Made by a program: the position numbers and the translations under genes | The notes under the pieces: generated by a model | What the model was told of the DNA's origin: nothing | The model's input: only the letters and a program-made list of their open reading frames with translations | The model's database searches: none | Part shown: positions 1 to 11,158 of the stretch, one piece after another | Layout of the letters: each line of letters begins with the position of its first letter | How positions within the stretch are numbered: position 1 is the first letter of the stretch | Source of the DNA: Rhodosporidiobolus odoratus | Taxonomy: Eukaryota; Basidiomycota; Microbotryomycetes; Sporidiobolales; Sporidiobolaceae | Reading direction: 5' to 3' | DNA: 64,000 bases | Assembly: GCA_034387635.1 (NCBI GenBank) | Contig: JAOANU010000005.1 | Coordinates: forward strand, 1,612,001-1,676,000

Positions 1-1100
1 CCGACGCTTGCCACCGTATCCTGTAGGCCGTGGTCGTTGAGGAAGACACAAAAGGATGTTCGAGAGCAGAATGACAAACCCAGACCCCGATGAAGTGAAC
101 CTGAACCTCCCTTGAGAACGTCCGCTTGAACCCCGCCGCGAGGTTGTTCTCCCTACTCCCTGGGCGGTGCTCGGGCGTTCGAGAGTAGATGCTATATGCG
201 AGAGGGATAGACTCTGACGGAGGACATGGTCAATCTGTCGGTCACACTGGGCGAAAGAGAGATTCGAGTCGACGGAAAGGAAGAAGAAGCCGGGGGGAGA
301 CCAGAGGAGAAACAAAGCAACGTACCTTCGTTTCCTGGTGGAAGTAAGCCGACTTGCTGTAGGATACCTGCCAATGCACGGGCGGTGAACTGTAGAGCAC
401 AATCCCATATCAGGAGGAGGCATAACGAAGAAAAGAGAAACGGCAACACGGCAGACGCACAGCACCTCTACTGAATCCGAAGAGAAAGATGCGATCTCCC
501 GGAGTATAATCTGTAGGTGCACGAACGATAGGTTAGCACATACTTGCATGAGGCAATGGAGGAGAGAGGAAGACAAGGCGTACAATTCATAAGGAAGGTA
601 TACGCCCGCGAGACGTGCTCCTCGAGTGACCAAGCGACGCCAGAGTCGACGACTTGCGATAGTTTATGCCAGAGTATGGAGAGCATCCAGGGGGAGTTGA
701 AGGTCGAGATGGTTGTGCCGATTCCGGACTGGGGAAAAACGGATCAGTTAGTCGAGAGCAGAGCCGAATCATGGGAGGAAGGGAAGCGTACCTGGTAGTA
801 AGTCAATTGAGCAGCAGGGTTCTGCGACAGTAGCCCGTACAACTGGGGTATATTGGTGACACTATGCGTCCACGAGTTAGTCGTTCCATCGAGGCAAAGT
901 ACGAGGTTCTTGGCGCCTTGGGAATGACTGGGTGGCTTTGCGCGAGAAAAGTCTGTCGAACCCATCGAGCTGATGGAGCTGAGAGAGGCGAATGCAGATA
1001 GGGGCCGTGTCGGGCTCGCATCTTCGTTGTCGTGTACAAGGGTTGAGGCGGCCGAGGCGTTACTCGCTGACGAGCTGAGAGGACGGAGCGACGCTGCCAT
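1..1100 (-). CDS. DUF2235 (T6SS Tle1-like alpha/beta hydrolase fold) protein, 5' part
   Basis: Partial gene running off the left edge. Six exons join in frame: 1100-792, 728-584, 510-461, 389-326, 213-80 and 20-1, giving about 240 residues. After a Ser-rich leader of about 60 residues comes the family start LVLCLDGTTN. Next are a TN...LY segment and YYQ-SGIGTT. The lipase-like elbow GFSRGAFTARALAGIL follows, formed across two splice junctions (S is the expected nucleophile). After it come GLLPPGNEESIPLAYSIY and FIGVWDTVASV. This order is the DUF2235 domain, related to bacterial Tle1 phospholipases. Fungal members are common, but their substrate is generally unknown. The catalytic Asp and His would lie beyond the window. 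The ATG at 1100 is the first in the exon. The gene is divergent from the glycosyltransferase gene starting at 2500. Confidence 0.88.
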
Positions 1101-2499
1101 GTCGTTGTGACCAGAGTCTTGACGCGACGTCTAAAATTTGTTGCGGGGACAGGCAACGGAGAAGAAGGGAAGAGAAGGAAGCAGCACAAGGTGGGAGGTG
1201 GGGACAGCGACAGCACTCAGGAGTGACTTCCCGCCCGCCAAGGTTCGGAGAGGCGCCAGAGCACGGCGATGAGGTTCATCGAGCCGACGTATAGCGCAAC
1301 TTAGTTTGTGTGACTAGACAGGAGAGCCCTTCGGAAAGGGTACAAGTCATCGAGCGGTGCTTGGGAGGAGAATTACGGCCGTCTCGGCGAGCCTATACGG
1401 TATGTGCCCGCAGGACGCAGCCTCGAGCTTGACGGCGCAAAGTCGAGGTGATACGCAGGATAGGCCTGCAGTGTATGGTGTCGAGTGAGACCGGAGTGCA
1501 AGGCTGCGAGCTGTCGTTGTAGCTTCGGCGCGTGCGGGTGGCGAGCAGATCTGTGAGGACCCGAAAGCACGAGCAATTTGACATCGCTGCTGAAGATGCG
1601 ACTTAATCAGCAGGCCAGGCCAGACCGAACGAGGTCGAAGGTTTGAAGAGAAAAAAATGGCAAGAACGGAGCCTACCGCGGCCCTGCACTGCATCATGTT
1701 CCGAGTAGGTTCTCACGCAGGCGTATAAACCAACTACAGGAACGATATAGCCCAGCCGTAAAGCATTATAGCGAGGTCGACGACGGAGGCGAGAAGGGGC
1801 ATGGGCGGAAGAAAGGGAGGTTGCTTGTGATGCAGGGGCAGCGCTCAAGGTGAAAGCGCTGGCTCTGACGCAAGATCTACATGTTTGTGTACCCTGTGCC
1901 AGCGCTTCCAGCTCGTCGCTTGCTGGTGTAAAGTCGAGATTCGATGTGGACATTGAATGATGCGGTGGTCGAGAATTGGGAGAGCGTGAGCAGGACCGGC
2001 GGAAGCGATGGCATGGTGTCGGGATGATATATATCACCCGTACTAGCAGGTTGCGTACCCATGTGTGGCTTCGGCGCGACTTGGACGTCTAGCACAGGCG
2101 AAGAATTGATCAACTCGTTTCTGTAATCGAATCCTCTCTTCATTGCCTCCTCCCCTTTTCGCATCAGACGGCCACAACAATCTGCTGGGCTTGCTATAGC
2201 CGTTATGCGCGACCCCCTTGGCTGTCCAGTTTGCCAATCTTCGCGCCAAGTCAATCTCAAGCTTTTCCTCCTCGGACCGCCCGCTCCCCTCTTTTGCCTC
2301 CAGTTCAAGCGCGGAGAGATGCCTCAAAGACAACGCCAAGAGTTCAACGTTCAACCCTCACGGCCTGATCCGTCTGCGGCGGCGGCAGAGGGTGTGGGCG
2401 TGCACGGTCACCGGTTCCACTCTCTTTCTTTACCTCTCTCCGGTGCCGCTGCCGTAGCCTCCTGTTCCTCGGCTGCTTGCGCCCACCGCCGAAACGACC
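1101..2499. other. Intergenic region between divergent genes
   Basis: This 1.4 kb region separates the DUF2235 gene (-) and the glycosyltransferase gene (+) and should hold both promoters. Minus-strand frames between 2354 and 1600 look mildly coding-like, but I could not join them into a recognisable protein. No tRNA or repeat is seen. Confidence 0.4.
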
Positions 2500-5056
2500 A
2501 TGGGCGGTGTTCAGATCCCCTACATTCTTCTACCAACGTCTGCCCGCGCCGCTCTACAGCCCCTTTGCCCGCCAGAGCGGTCGAAACGAAGAACCTCAGC
2601 TCTCGCAGCCTTTGCCGTCGTCGCTTTCCTCTTCCTATTTCGCGCCGCCGCGGTGCGACGACCACCAGAACCTTCAACAAGCCCTGAAGATGCCTGGGTC
2701 GCGCACCGCACCGGTACCTCCAGGTCCCTTTTCGCCAAGTGGTTGCCTCCGCCTCTGCCTCGAGCGGTTCGAGGAGACCACATCACCTTTAACGAGTACC
2801 TCGACTACCACTTTCCTTCGACTTTGATCGCTGAAGCTCCGCATGTGTGGGTCACCCTGGCCGATGTCGTGTTCGCGAAAACGGGCGCAGCGGTTATGCA
2901 TCACTTTGTTCAGCAGCTGAATCAGGAGAGGGCGGTCAAGTATGGAGGGGAGAAGAGGGAGACACGGCTGGTGACCTTGTGCTTGGATGAGCAGTGCGTC
3001 GAAGAGTGCGAGAGAAGAGAAATGTTTGCCTATGGAGGATTCGAGAGAACGAGGCCGGAGCAGGTAAGTCCTTCTTTTCGCTTCTGCCAAACGTCCAGAC
3101 ACGTGCGCACGCTTAAAAGCTCCTTGTGCAGATCTTGAAGGCCACGTGGCCAAAGCTAGCAAGTAAGTAGCGTCCGCTTTGGCAAAGCACCCTTTGCTCT
3201 TCCGTGCTGTCGCGCATTGCCCTTGGCAGCCTCCGGCTCATCTCCTCTCTCGCAGGTCTGATCCAGACTCTCCCACACCGCGACGTTTTCTTCGTCGACT
3301 CGGATGTCTTTTTCGCTCGTGTGTTTTCTGCGTTTCCTGTAACTTATTGCGCAAGCTCACCTTGCATACATCCTTGGCCTACTCGTAGAGGATCCATACC
3401 CTTACATGGAGCCCTTGATGGAGGAATACGACATCTTGGCGCAAGAGTAACTGCACCCTTCCCGCTTGTCCGCAAAGCCGTTCTGACGCTCCTCTTCTCG
3501 CAGAAACGACGCCCTCGAGCAGTCCGTACATTTCCCTTGCGATCCGCTCGTCCCTTTCTGACATGTGCTTCCAGCTTCAACACTGGCTGGCTATGGTTGC
3601 GCAAAGGAGCGCGCGTGGCGGAGGCTTGGACCAAGGTCCTGGAGATGGACATGAAGGAGACCAGTCGTGATCAGGTCAACTTCAACACCGTAAGCTCCCT
3701 TTGTCGGTCTCTTTCCCACTTTTGCTCAACACTCTCTGTCATAGGTTCTGGGCACTGGTCAACTCCGCCTACACGACAATGGCGACCCTTTCGCTCGCCC
3801 GCTGAAGTCGAACTTCACGGCGCAGAACGGCCTCAGAGTGCACGTCCTCGACAGTCGACTCTTCCGGACGTACCATCAGCGAGATGCTCCCTGGGTTTCG
3901 AGGCATGATAGTGTTTATGTCGTGCGTCTGGGTTGTGTTCTCGCTTCGATGGCAAGACTGACGCGATGTCTTCTGGTTTACTCCTCATTCAGCATGCCAC
4001 TTGCTGCGACGATGCATGGGTGAAGCTGTTCGTGGCAAAGACCGAGGTAAGGCTGACGTTCCACACGCCGAGCATGAGCCTTCTCAGGCTGGATTCGGGA
4101 TTCATCACGGAGCGTACTCAGCCCTTCCTCCCCCTTTCAGGGCTTCTGGAACGACCTCGACTCGTACTACAGCCAACCTCCTCCACTCCTCTCCATTGAT
4201 CATCTCTCAGCCACCCAATCCGACCTACAGCAGCTCTTTCGTATCCTCCTCACAGCCGCGTACGTTAATTTCCTTTCCGTCTTCAATATTCTTCTCTCTC
4301 CCTCTTCTGCGCTGTGCCGTATCGTGCTAACATCCTGCGGGATACGCAGCCACTACTCCGGTCGCGCCCTCACCCTCCCCTCACACGCCACGATCCTCGA
4401 CCTCCCCCTCTCTCCTACGACCCCTCCAGTCCGCGCAACCTACTCAACCTTTCCCCTCTCCCAACTCGCTTCCCAACCAACCGCCTCTCCGCTGAACGTA
4501 ACGATTCTTGAGTCGGGGTATGTACAACATGCTATGTCGAGTTTGATGGGAGTTAGTGTGCTGGATGCGCAGGAACGGAGGGGGAAGGGGTGGTGGGAAG
4601 CTTTAGGAGAGCTAGAGAGGGAGAGGAGGGAGAGTAAAGTCCTCGAGCTGACGAGGGTAGCTGAACTCGGTAGGGTTTCCAATCGTCTTCTACGCGCGGA
4701 GTCAGCTCGACTTTGCCAACCTGCGCGCGCTGACTTTTCTTCTCTCTCTTGTCTCTTCCCGTTCGGGTGATCAAGACATGCGACAAACCCCGACCCTCTC
4801 CTCTCTCCTAATCCGTCTCCTCACCGATCCCACCTTTCTCACCTCGCCCCGAATCCATCTCTACAACTTTGACTGGCCCGGGTTTCAACACTGGCGAGAC
4901 TGGACTCTCCCAAATCCCGTCATGAACGTCCCCATGTGTGCCAGATTGGACGTGTTGCCCGGCTGCGATCAAGTTTGTAGGTTTGAGGGGGAGAGGGTGG
5001 TTAGGGTTGAGGAAGGGGGTTGGCCCGAGTTGGCAGATGTACTGCAGGATGAGTAG
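2500..5056 (+). CDS. Nucleotide-diphospho-sugar transferase (type II membrane glycosyltransferase)
   Basis: Eleven exons join in frame: 2500-3063, 3132-3162, 3256-3320, 3391-3446, 3504-3521, 3575-3689, 3745-3921, 3993-4046, 4141-4259, 4350-4633 and 4674-5056, about 621 aa. A single hydrophobic segment near residues 29-45 (ALAAFAVVAFLFLFRAA) suggests a Golgi type II membrane protein. The lumenal domain has VFAKTGAAVMHHFVQQLN, VTLCLDEQC, then FFVDSDVFFARDPYP, whose DSD is the metal and nucleotide-sugar binding DxD. FNTGWLWLRKGARVAEAW follows. This matches the Nucleotid_trans (PF03407) type of glycosyltransferase. Donor and acceptor sugars cannot be read from sequence; a role in wall or protein glycosylation is inferred. 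Intron 10 is only 40 nt (4634-4673), but it restores the frame to FPIVFYARSQLDFANLRAL. Confidence 0.82.
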
Positions 5057-5478
5057 GTAGGTTGTCCGTTGATCCGAGTTTGCTGCGGTGCTTAGAGACA
5101 CTTTCTTATCTTTCCGCCGTGCTGTGCATCCCTGTAGTGGTCGGGTATAGCATTGTAACATTTCCGTCCTCGCACACCAGCGAGACGAGACGAGGAGGAG
5201 AAGACTGCGAAAGGAAGTCTCGATTTCGGCAGAGGGGAGAAAAGCACAACAGCCCAACAGAGAAAAAACCGAGGACACAACGACGATGACGAAGAAGGAG
5301 GAGGCAAGTGACGAAGAAGGAGCAAGAGAGAGAGGGAGAGGAAGTGAGATGCATGCGAGTCGTGGCGGGATAGCCACGCTCAATTGCTGTTGCGGAGGGC
5401 GCGAGCAAGAATAACGAAAGGAGGGATGGGAACACGTGAAGTGGAAAGGGGAGGGAGAGGGCAAGAGAGCGCGACGGC
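5057..5478. other. Convergent 3' intergenic region
   Basis: This lies between the 3' ends of the glycosyltransferase (+) and UBC9 (-) genes. It is purine-rich around 5170-5460 on the plus strand. I see no gene or repeat. Confidence 0.5.
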
Positions 5479-6348
5479 TTACTTCGGTGCATAGTCGCGT
5501 TGCTGCGAAGCCACCTTTTTGCTGTTGGTAAAAGAAAAAAAAGGGTATCTCGTCAATTTGCGAAGGCCTGAGGGAAGTGAGGGAGAGACGGACTCGTATG
5601 CGGCCTTGTCCTTCTTGAATGACTGGTACGCTTCCAACTGCGCAGGGTCATCCGCATTCGGCGCATCAAGCAGTTCTTGCACTCCGAGGAGGATCTGCGC
5701 GATGATTCTTGGTCAACTGTGTAATATAGGCGATGCGAGAAGAAGCCGCACCTGCTTGACGGTGATAGCGGGCTTCCACGCCTTCTCCTCGTTCAGAATC
5801 GACAAGCAGACGGTACCAGAGGGGTAGACTGCACACCAGCTCGAGTTAGCCTGCTGGCAGCCGAGAAGGAGTGAAGGGTCGGAACGGACCGTTCGGGTGC
5901 CAGAAAGCGGCGGGGAATTTGCACTTGGGCGGCTTGGAGGGGTAGTCTGTCGAGTAGCAGGGCAAGTCCGATCGGGTCAACATCAACTGGACGCAGTACG
6001 GAATGGCGAGAGATGCGCACCATCCGGAAACTGCAAAGTCAGCGGGTAAACACCGCCCTCCCACTTGGTCTGACCAGCGAAATCAAGGTGAGTAAGGACG
6101 CCGTCCTGACTAGCAGTAGAGCAGACCACGCACGCCCTCCTTTCCAGGAATACCAGTGTCCCAGGTCTTGAGGTTGAGCGAGCCATCCGTGTTCTTCTGC
6201 GGCTTGGCCCAGAAACCCTGCACGAAGAAAAGGAAAACACGGTTAACCTCGAGCGGACCTTGGTGGGAAGGAGGAAGCATACGTAAGGGTGATCCTTTCG
6301 CCACTGTTTGCGCTCTTCCTGCAGGCGACGTTCGCAGATGCCAGACAT
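5479..6348 (-). CDS. UBC9: SUMO-conjugating enzyme E2 UBC9
   Basis: Seven exons (6348-6283, 6217-6134, 6069-6021, 5946-5890, 5828-5752, 5694-5594, 5521-5479) give exactly 158 aa, the usual length for Ubc9. The protein starts [20 protein letters not shown] and continues with [19 protein letters not shown] and the Ubc9-type [14 protein letters not shown]. The E2 core [20 protein letters not shown] follows; its Cys is the catalytic residue that carries SUMO as a thioester. The helix [14 protein letters not shown]...PAQ comes after that. It transfers SUMO from the E1 (Aos1/Uba2) to lysines of nuclear proteins. The last intron splits the C-terminal helix ([15 protein letters not shown]). Every splice phase fits. 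No anomalies were seen. Confidence 0.97.
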
Positions 6349-6981
6349 GTTTGAGGTGAGGGAATCGAGGTGAAGAGCGGGACGAGAGGTGAAACCGAAG
6401 TAGGGGACTGCAGGTCGAGCCAAGGTAGTCAGTACGGTCACTCGGGACTCTACGATTCTTTCCAATGCCCTTTTCGGCGCCTAGGAGCATTCTCGTCGCC
6501 TTCACCTCCTCCTCCCTCCTCCTCCCGCAAATGACCGCACAGACACTTGCAAGGCGGTGATGCGCGCGGAACGAGGACGAGATTTTGCAGAGGCCAGATG
6601 CTGCCCCTTGCAGTCCGCCTGTCGCGTCGTAGGGCCATCAGCAGCTCTTGCTTGGTTCCGCAGGTGGTCGTCGATTGGCCTCACTAACTTGGGGCGGGGG
6701 CCTTCAGGCGACGTCAGCGGACAATCAAAGCTTACCAGCGAGGCCTGAACTGGCAGTGAAAGCGAAACAGGCGAGACGAGAAGAAGCAGAAAACGAAAGG
6801 TCAACTTCGCCCGAGTTGGCCCAAGGCCAAGGCAATCAAACTATGCGATGCGATGGGTAGACAAGCGCTTCCACCACGCCAAAGTACGATGTAAAGCACC
6901 ATGTGACGACATTCAGCTAGGAGTAAGGTATAGCAACAACAAGGTATCTCGTCTTTCTCTCCCCGGCGTTTTCTTCTCTCC
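6349..6981. other. Intergenic region upstream of UBC9
   Basis: This contains the UBC9 promoter and the 3' end of the downstream-facing capping-enzyme gene, both on the minus strand. I see no further gene, RNA or repeat. Confidence 0.5.
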
Positions 6982-9569
6982 TCATCGCTTCAACCCGCCC
7001 GATACCGCCGGTCGTCCGCCTCCTCCTCCACTATATCCTCCTGCACCTGCCATTGGAGGAGGCGGAGATTGTTGAGGAGGATAGCCATTCCCGCCGTTGT
7101 GGGCTTGGTGCTGCTGCTGCTGCAGCTGAGCATGTTGACCTGGTGGAGGGACCGGGGGTGCCCGTCGAGCTGCTTCGCGGCGTTTCCAGGCGTGTCGAAT
7201 CCGACCTGCGTGTTCGACGAGCTGCACAAGATTGGGGGGGCCGAGGTAAGCTGCCACGTCCGGAGTGTGCATCGACAGAGCTAGCTCTGAATGATCGAGC
7301 GAAGGACGCACCTGCTCCGCCTCTACTCCATGCTGGATACTCTTGATGATGCTCGCGACGACCGTCTTGTAGTTTCCCTCAAACTTGTCATCGCGGAACC
7401 GGAGGAGCTTCCAAGTTTCGCGTGCTTTGTCCCACACGACCTCGACGACCCGATCGTCGTATTGCTCTTTCGAGCGTTTCCATCTGCGGAGACCAAAATA
7501 CCTGTCAGTGCTCGGACTGAGATGCACCTCAATCGAGTCTTGGGTCGAGTGTGGGTAATGAAGCGCAGGGCAGGTCGGGCAGCAGAGGAAGGACCTACTC
7601 TTCCCAAGTCTCGTCATCCACCTGCATCGTATCGTAGTAGTGATTTCCTTCGTGACCGTGGCTCATGAGAAGCATAAAGACGGGCTTTGCGGTAAAGTCG
7701 GGTTCACGGTCGTCGTCGGGTTTTGCAGGGAATTTCAGCTGCAAAATGAAGTCGATCGAGTTCTCCGACGGCGGTTTCCATTTGAGACTACAGGGCCGAG
7801 AACCGTAAGCATGAAGGAACCGTGGGGTCTTGTGCCGTGCACCTGGCAGAGGCTCGAATAAGAGGTATGCGGAACGTCGGTACCCACATTTTCGGATCTG
7901 TCCCGGGCGTATAAGGCGCCTCTGCACTAGTAAAGATGAGCCCGTCGTTGCCATGCAGCAACTTTGGTACATGTTGTCGGAACACAGCTTCGATGCCGTA
8001 AGAAAGCTCTTGCTTTTTCAGGATGACTCTGCGGGACAGCTACATCAGGTCTGGCAGACTTAGGACGAAAATGTGAAAACAGAGCATACTCAAAAGGCTG
8101 CTGAGCGACGATATCTGGCGGTAATGTTTTCTGGTACTTCTCGTAAGGCTTAATGACGAACTCTTTCAAACGCTGTCGAGATGATTCCGGCGAGACAAAC
8201 GCCGAGTGCAGAGGTACGAGCGAGTCGAGGTTGGGACGAATGTCAGCGATCTCTGGTGCTGCAGGGAGGATAATCATGAAGCAAATGTACCCCGTATCGC
8301 TTGAGCAGCGGCTTTTGCATGAGATTTTCCGAGTCGAGGACGAGCAAGTCGAAGACCAACAAACGGGGAATATGCTGCACGTAGGCGTGGTTCATGGAAT
8401 CAGCTCACCCGGTCGCTTACACAGAACGGGGGAGGTGAGGCAGGGAACCCTTTACGCACCGCACCGGTTTCCGGGTCTACGTCTATGACGAATTCACCAT
8501 CCAGCACCGTGTTGGAGTGATTGTACTCGAAGCCGTCTTGATGCGGGAAGGTGAGGTAGTAGTTCTGGTAGATTGCGTCTTTTCGGTCGATCTAGACGGG
8601 AAAGGATGCGAGACCAGAGGGTAATCAGGAAAACGAGGGAGAGGGGACGGGGGAGAGGTCAGTACATCCCACATGGTTGAGGTAAAGCTTGCTGATTGAG
8701 GGAGAGACGGACGCAGGCGAAGCACGCTAGTCGAGTTGTGTAGGGAGAGAAGGGCAGAAGAACGTACAAGGTAGACCTCCTGCCCAAACCCCGTTGCGAC
8801 AATGAGCACAAGTACCCTGACTCCGTCGCTCTTCTCGCATACCCAGAAGCTGTAGAGGGAAAAATAATGACCCTTTTATTGGATAAGTAGACGGATTGCA
8901 TGGTGACGTTTTCAGACGCACTCTTCTTTCTCCAACAAGCTCAGGGATTCGAGGTCAAAAGACACCGGTTGAGAGCCAGGGAACCTGTGCATACGGTTAG
9001 AGGAGTCAGCAAGCGCTTACGACACAGACAGCACTCAGAACCGCTTTTTTTGCCGACCTGTCCTTCGGCGTCATCCTCCCTGCGGTCGTCCAGCGCGCAG
9101 GTACTCACCTTGCTGTTCCTCCTGAGTTGCACAGATCCGCCAGATGCCTCCTCAACGCCCAATGCTTTTCCGTATCCAGCACCAGCTCTCCAGGAATGAT
9201 TTGCGGCACAGGCAAGTCTCGTTTCGGCGGATGCAATTCTGGCTTGTAGCGTAGGTTGGTGCCCGGTATCAAACGTTGCTCTGGCTGTTGTTGCGGTTGC
9301 GGGCGAGGTTTAGCGGGGAGATGAGATGGAGCTGAATTGGCTACTGAGGGGACTGGGTAGGTTGCGCTTGCTGAAGCCGGTAGCTGGGGCGACTGCAAGC
9401 CAGTTGAAATGTCATCTGAGTCGCCTAGAGGTACAGCCGTCGGTTCGTCGCCGTTGTTAGCGGAGGGTAATGCTAGGGCGGGGGCGTCTTCGAGTGGAAG
9501 GAAGGAAGCGAAGGCGGGGTCCTCTTGGTCGTAGTCGTACGTGGGTGCGAGGTTGGGTGACTCTGCCAT
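6982..9569 (-). CDS. CEG1: mRNA-capping enzyme alpha subunit (mRNA guanylyltransferase)
   Basis: A multi-exon gene; the first exons are 9569-9109, 8984-8922, 8849-8768 and 8591-8460, and phases agree. The product transfers GMP from GTP to the 5' diphosphate end of nascent mRNA. A disordered acidic and Gln/Pro-rich N-terminus of about 130 residues precedes the nucleotidyltransferase domain (FPGSQPVSFD). Motif I, CEKSDGVRVLVL, contains the KxDG lysine that forms the enzyme-GMP adduct (near 8825). Later motifs are NTVLDGEFVIDVDPETG, RLLVFDLLVLD and HGNDGLIFTSAEAPY (DGLIF type). The OB-fold has LKWKPPSENSIDFIL and then RFRDDKFEGNYKTV. The C-terminus is a Gln, Pro and Gly-rich tail. There is no N-terminal triphosphatase domain, as expected for fungi, where the phosphatase is a separate subunit. 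Confidence 0.95.
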
Positions 9570-11158
9570 GGCGCGAGGATGTGAGGTAAGAGGCAAAGTC
9601 AGACGGACATTTTCCTTTGCGAAAGGCGAAGGCGATGAGGTCAATCTCGCTTTATGTGACCCCAGTCGCAGTAGACCGCATCAGTGAAGCCTTCATCACT
9701 CAGACTTACCCCTGACTGAGGAGGAAAGCGCTACCAAGCAGCTGCCACAGCCAGGAAAAACGGAAAACGAAGACAGTGGCAGTCCAAGGCGGCAGCACCG
9801 ACTTACAAGGCTTGCGGCGGCCGCCGAGCGCTCTAGACAGACTTTCTTTCTTCCCACAGAGTCGCGAGAGGCTCAAGGAGGTGGTAAGACGACGAAGGGC
9901 ATAGAAAAGGCCGTCAAGAAAAGGAAGGTTTAGTCCCTGGCCGTGTTGCAAAGTTCAATGCCTCAGGCTGCCGGTACTGTCGGCGCTTGCAGCTTTATAG
10001 TCCAGTCTACCCGTTGAGATGAGGCTTTACACGTCCGGACAACGAGGAAGAAGTCAATATGACAATGCAGAGATTCGGGTTAGTCTTCGCAATCGCACCC
10101 ATAGCTTGTTGCCTCGAGAAGGGAGAGAATACGTTCTAGTCTTATGTGCCGTCCAGACGCACCTGCACAGAGGACAGAACGCACGACGGCGAAGTGATAA
10201 GGAAGCAAGAAAGAACGAGGCGCCCTGCCCTCAACAAGCCTCTGTCATGCACTACTGCTCTCAGAACTCTGTGCCGCCGAGGATAGGTAGGTTCTGCACA
10301 CGTTCGGATTTACCACACTCCATTCCTGACTGAGCATGTAGCTTCAGCAACTCTCATCTGCAAGAAACGCCGTGTGATAGAGTGGGGATGACGAATGAAG
10401 CAGCTTTTGGCTGGGTTTGCAGGCGCATTCACCACGTCGTCAAGGAGGCACAACGCTGGCCGTCCGTCCTGTGTGGGCCGGGGTTGTAGGAAGAAGGTGT
10501 CGAACTACAGATCGTCGAAAAAGATGAGGTTGACGGTAACGTATCCGCTGAATATCTCCAACGTCAGCAGCTTCCTATAAGCAGAGGGTCTCTACCCCTT
10601 ACGACGTGGTCAGGTGCTCAAAATGGCTTTCACCTTGCACCCCTGGACACTCGCCGCAACAAAAAACGTGTTTGAGAAGGTCCCGCGAAACTTGCACTTA
10701 CAGCTTGCTTACAGTCGGGCACCGCTGTCTGCTCACAATCCAATGGTCCACTCGCGCGACTCCGTTCTGAGCTCTGGGTACCTCCCTGATGCAGCTACAA
10801 GATGCCGTTGAGGCCTTCGAATAGTCAATACACTCGAAGCCTTCCCGCCGCTTTGCCGCCTCAATGCCCCACCTCTCGCATATTCACACAGCACAGAAGG
10901 ACCGGCCTGTTCATGATTGCCGCTTGAGGGGGTGAACGACATGGAGTTATTAGGCGAGGTATGGGGCGGAGTGACACAGAGCAAGATGGACGCGCATGCC
11001 TGGAGGGCTAAGCTTTTAAAGATAAAGGACTTTTGATGGCGAGCACCACCCCATGCGCTATGCGACAACTGTCCAGAAGAAGAGAGGAGGAAAGGATGAA
11101 AAGAAAAACATAACTATATTATCTCCGGAGCCTGCTAAAATCTAAATTTTCTTATCCT
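9570..11158. other. Intergenic region
   Basis: This 1.6 kb region lies between the capping-enzyme start (-) and the Zn2Cys6 factor stop (-). It holds the capping-enzyme promoter and the factor's 3' UTR. Short ORFs occur on both strands, but none resembles a known protein or forms a spliced chain I can support. Confidence 0.4.

Noticed and set aside
4660..4680. Apparent frameshift in the glycosyltransferase gene
   Set aside because: A 40-nt intron with reasonable splice signals accounts for the one-base shift, so a broken gene need not be assumed.
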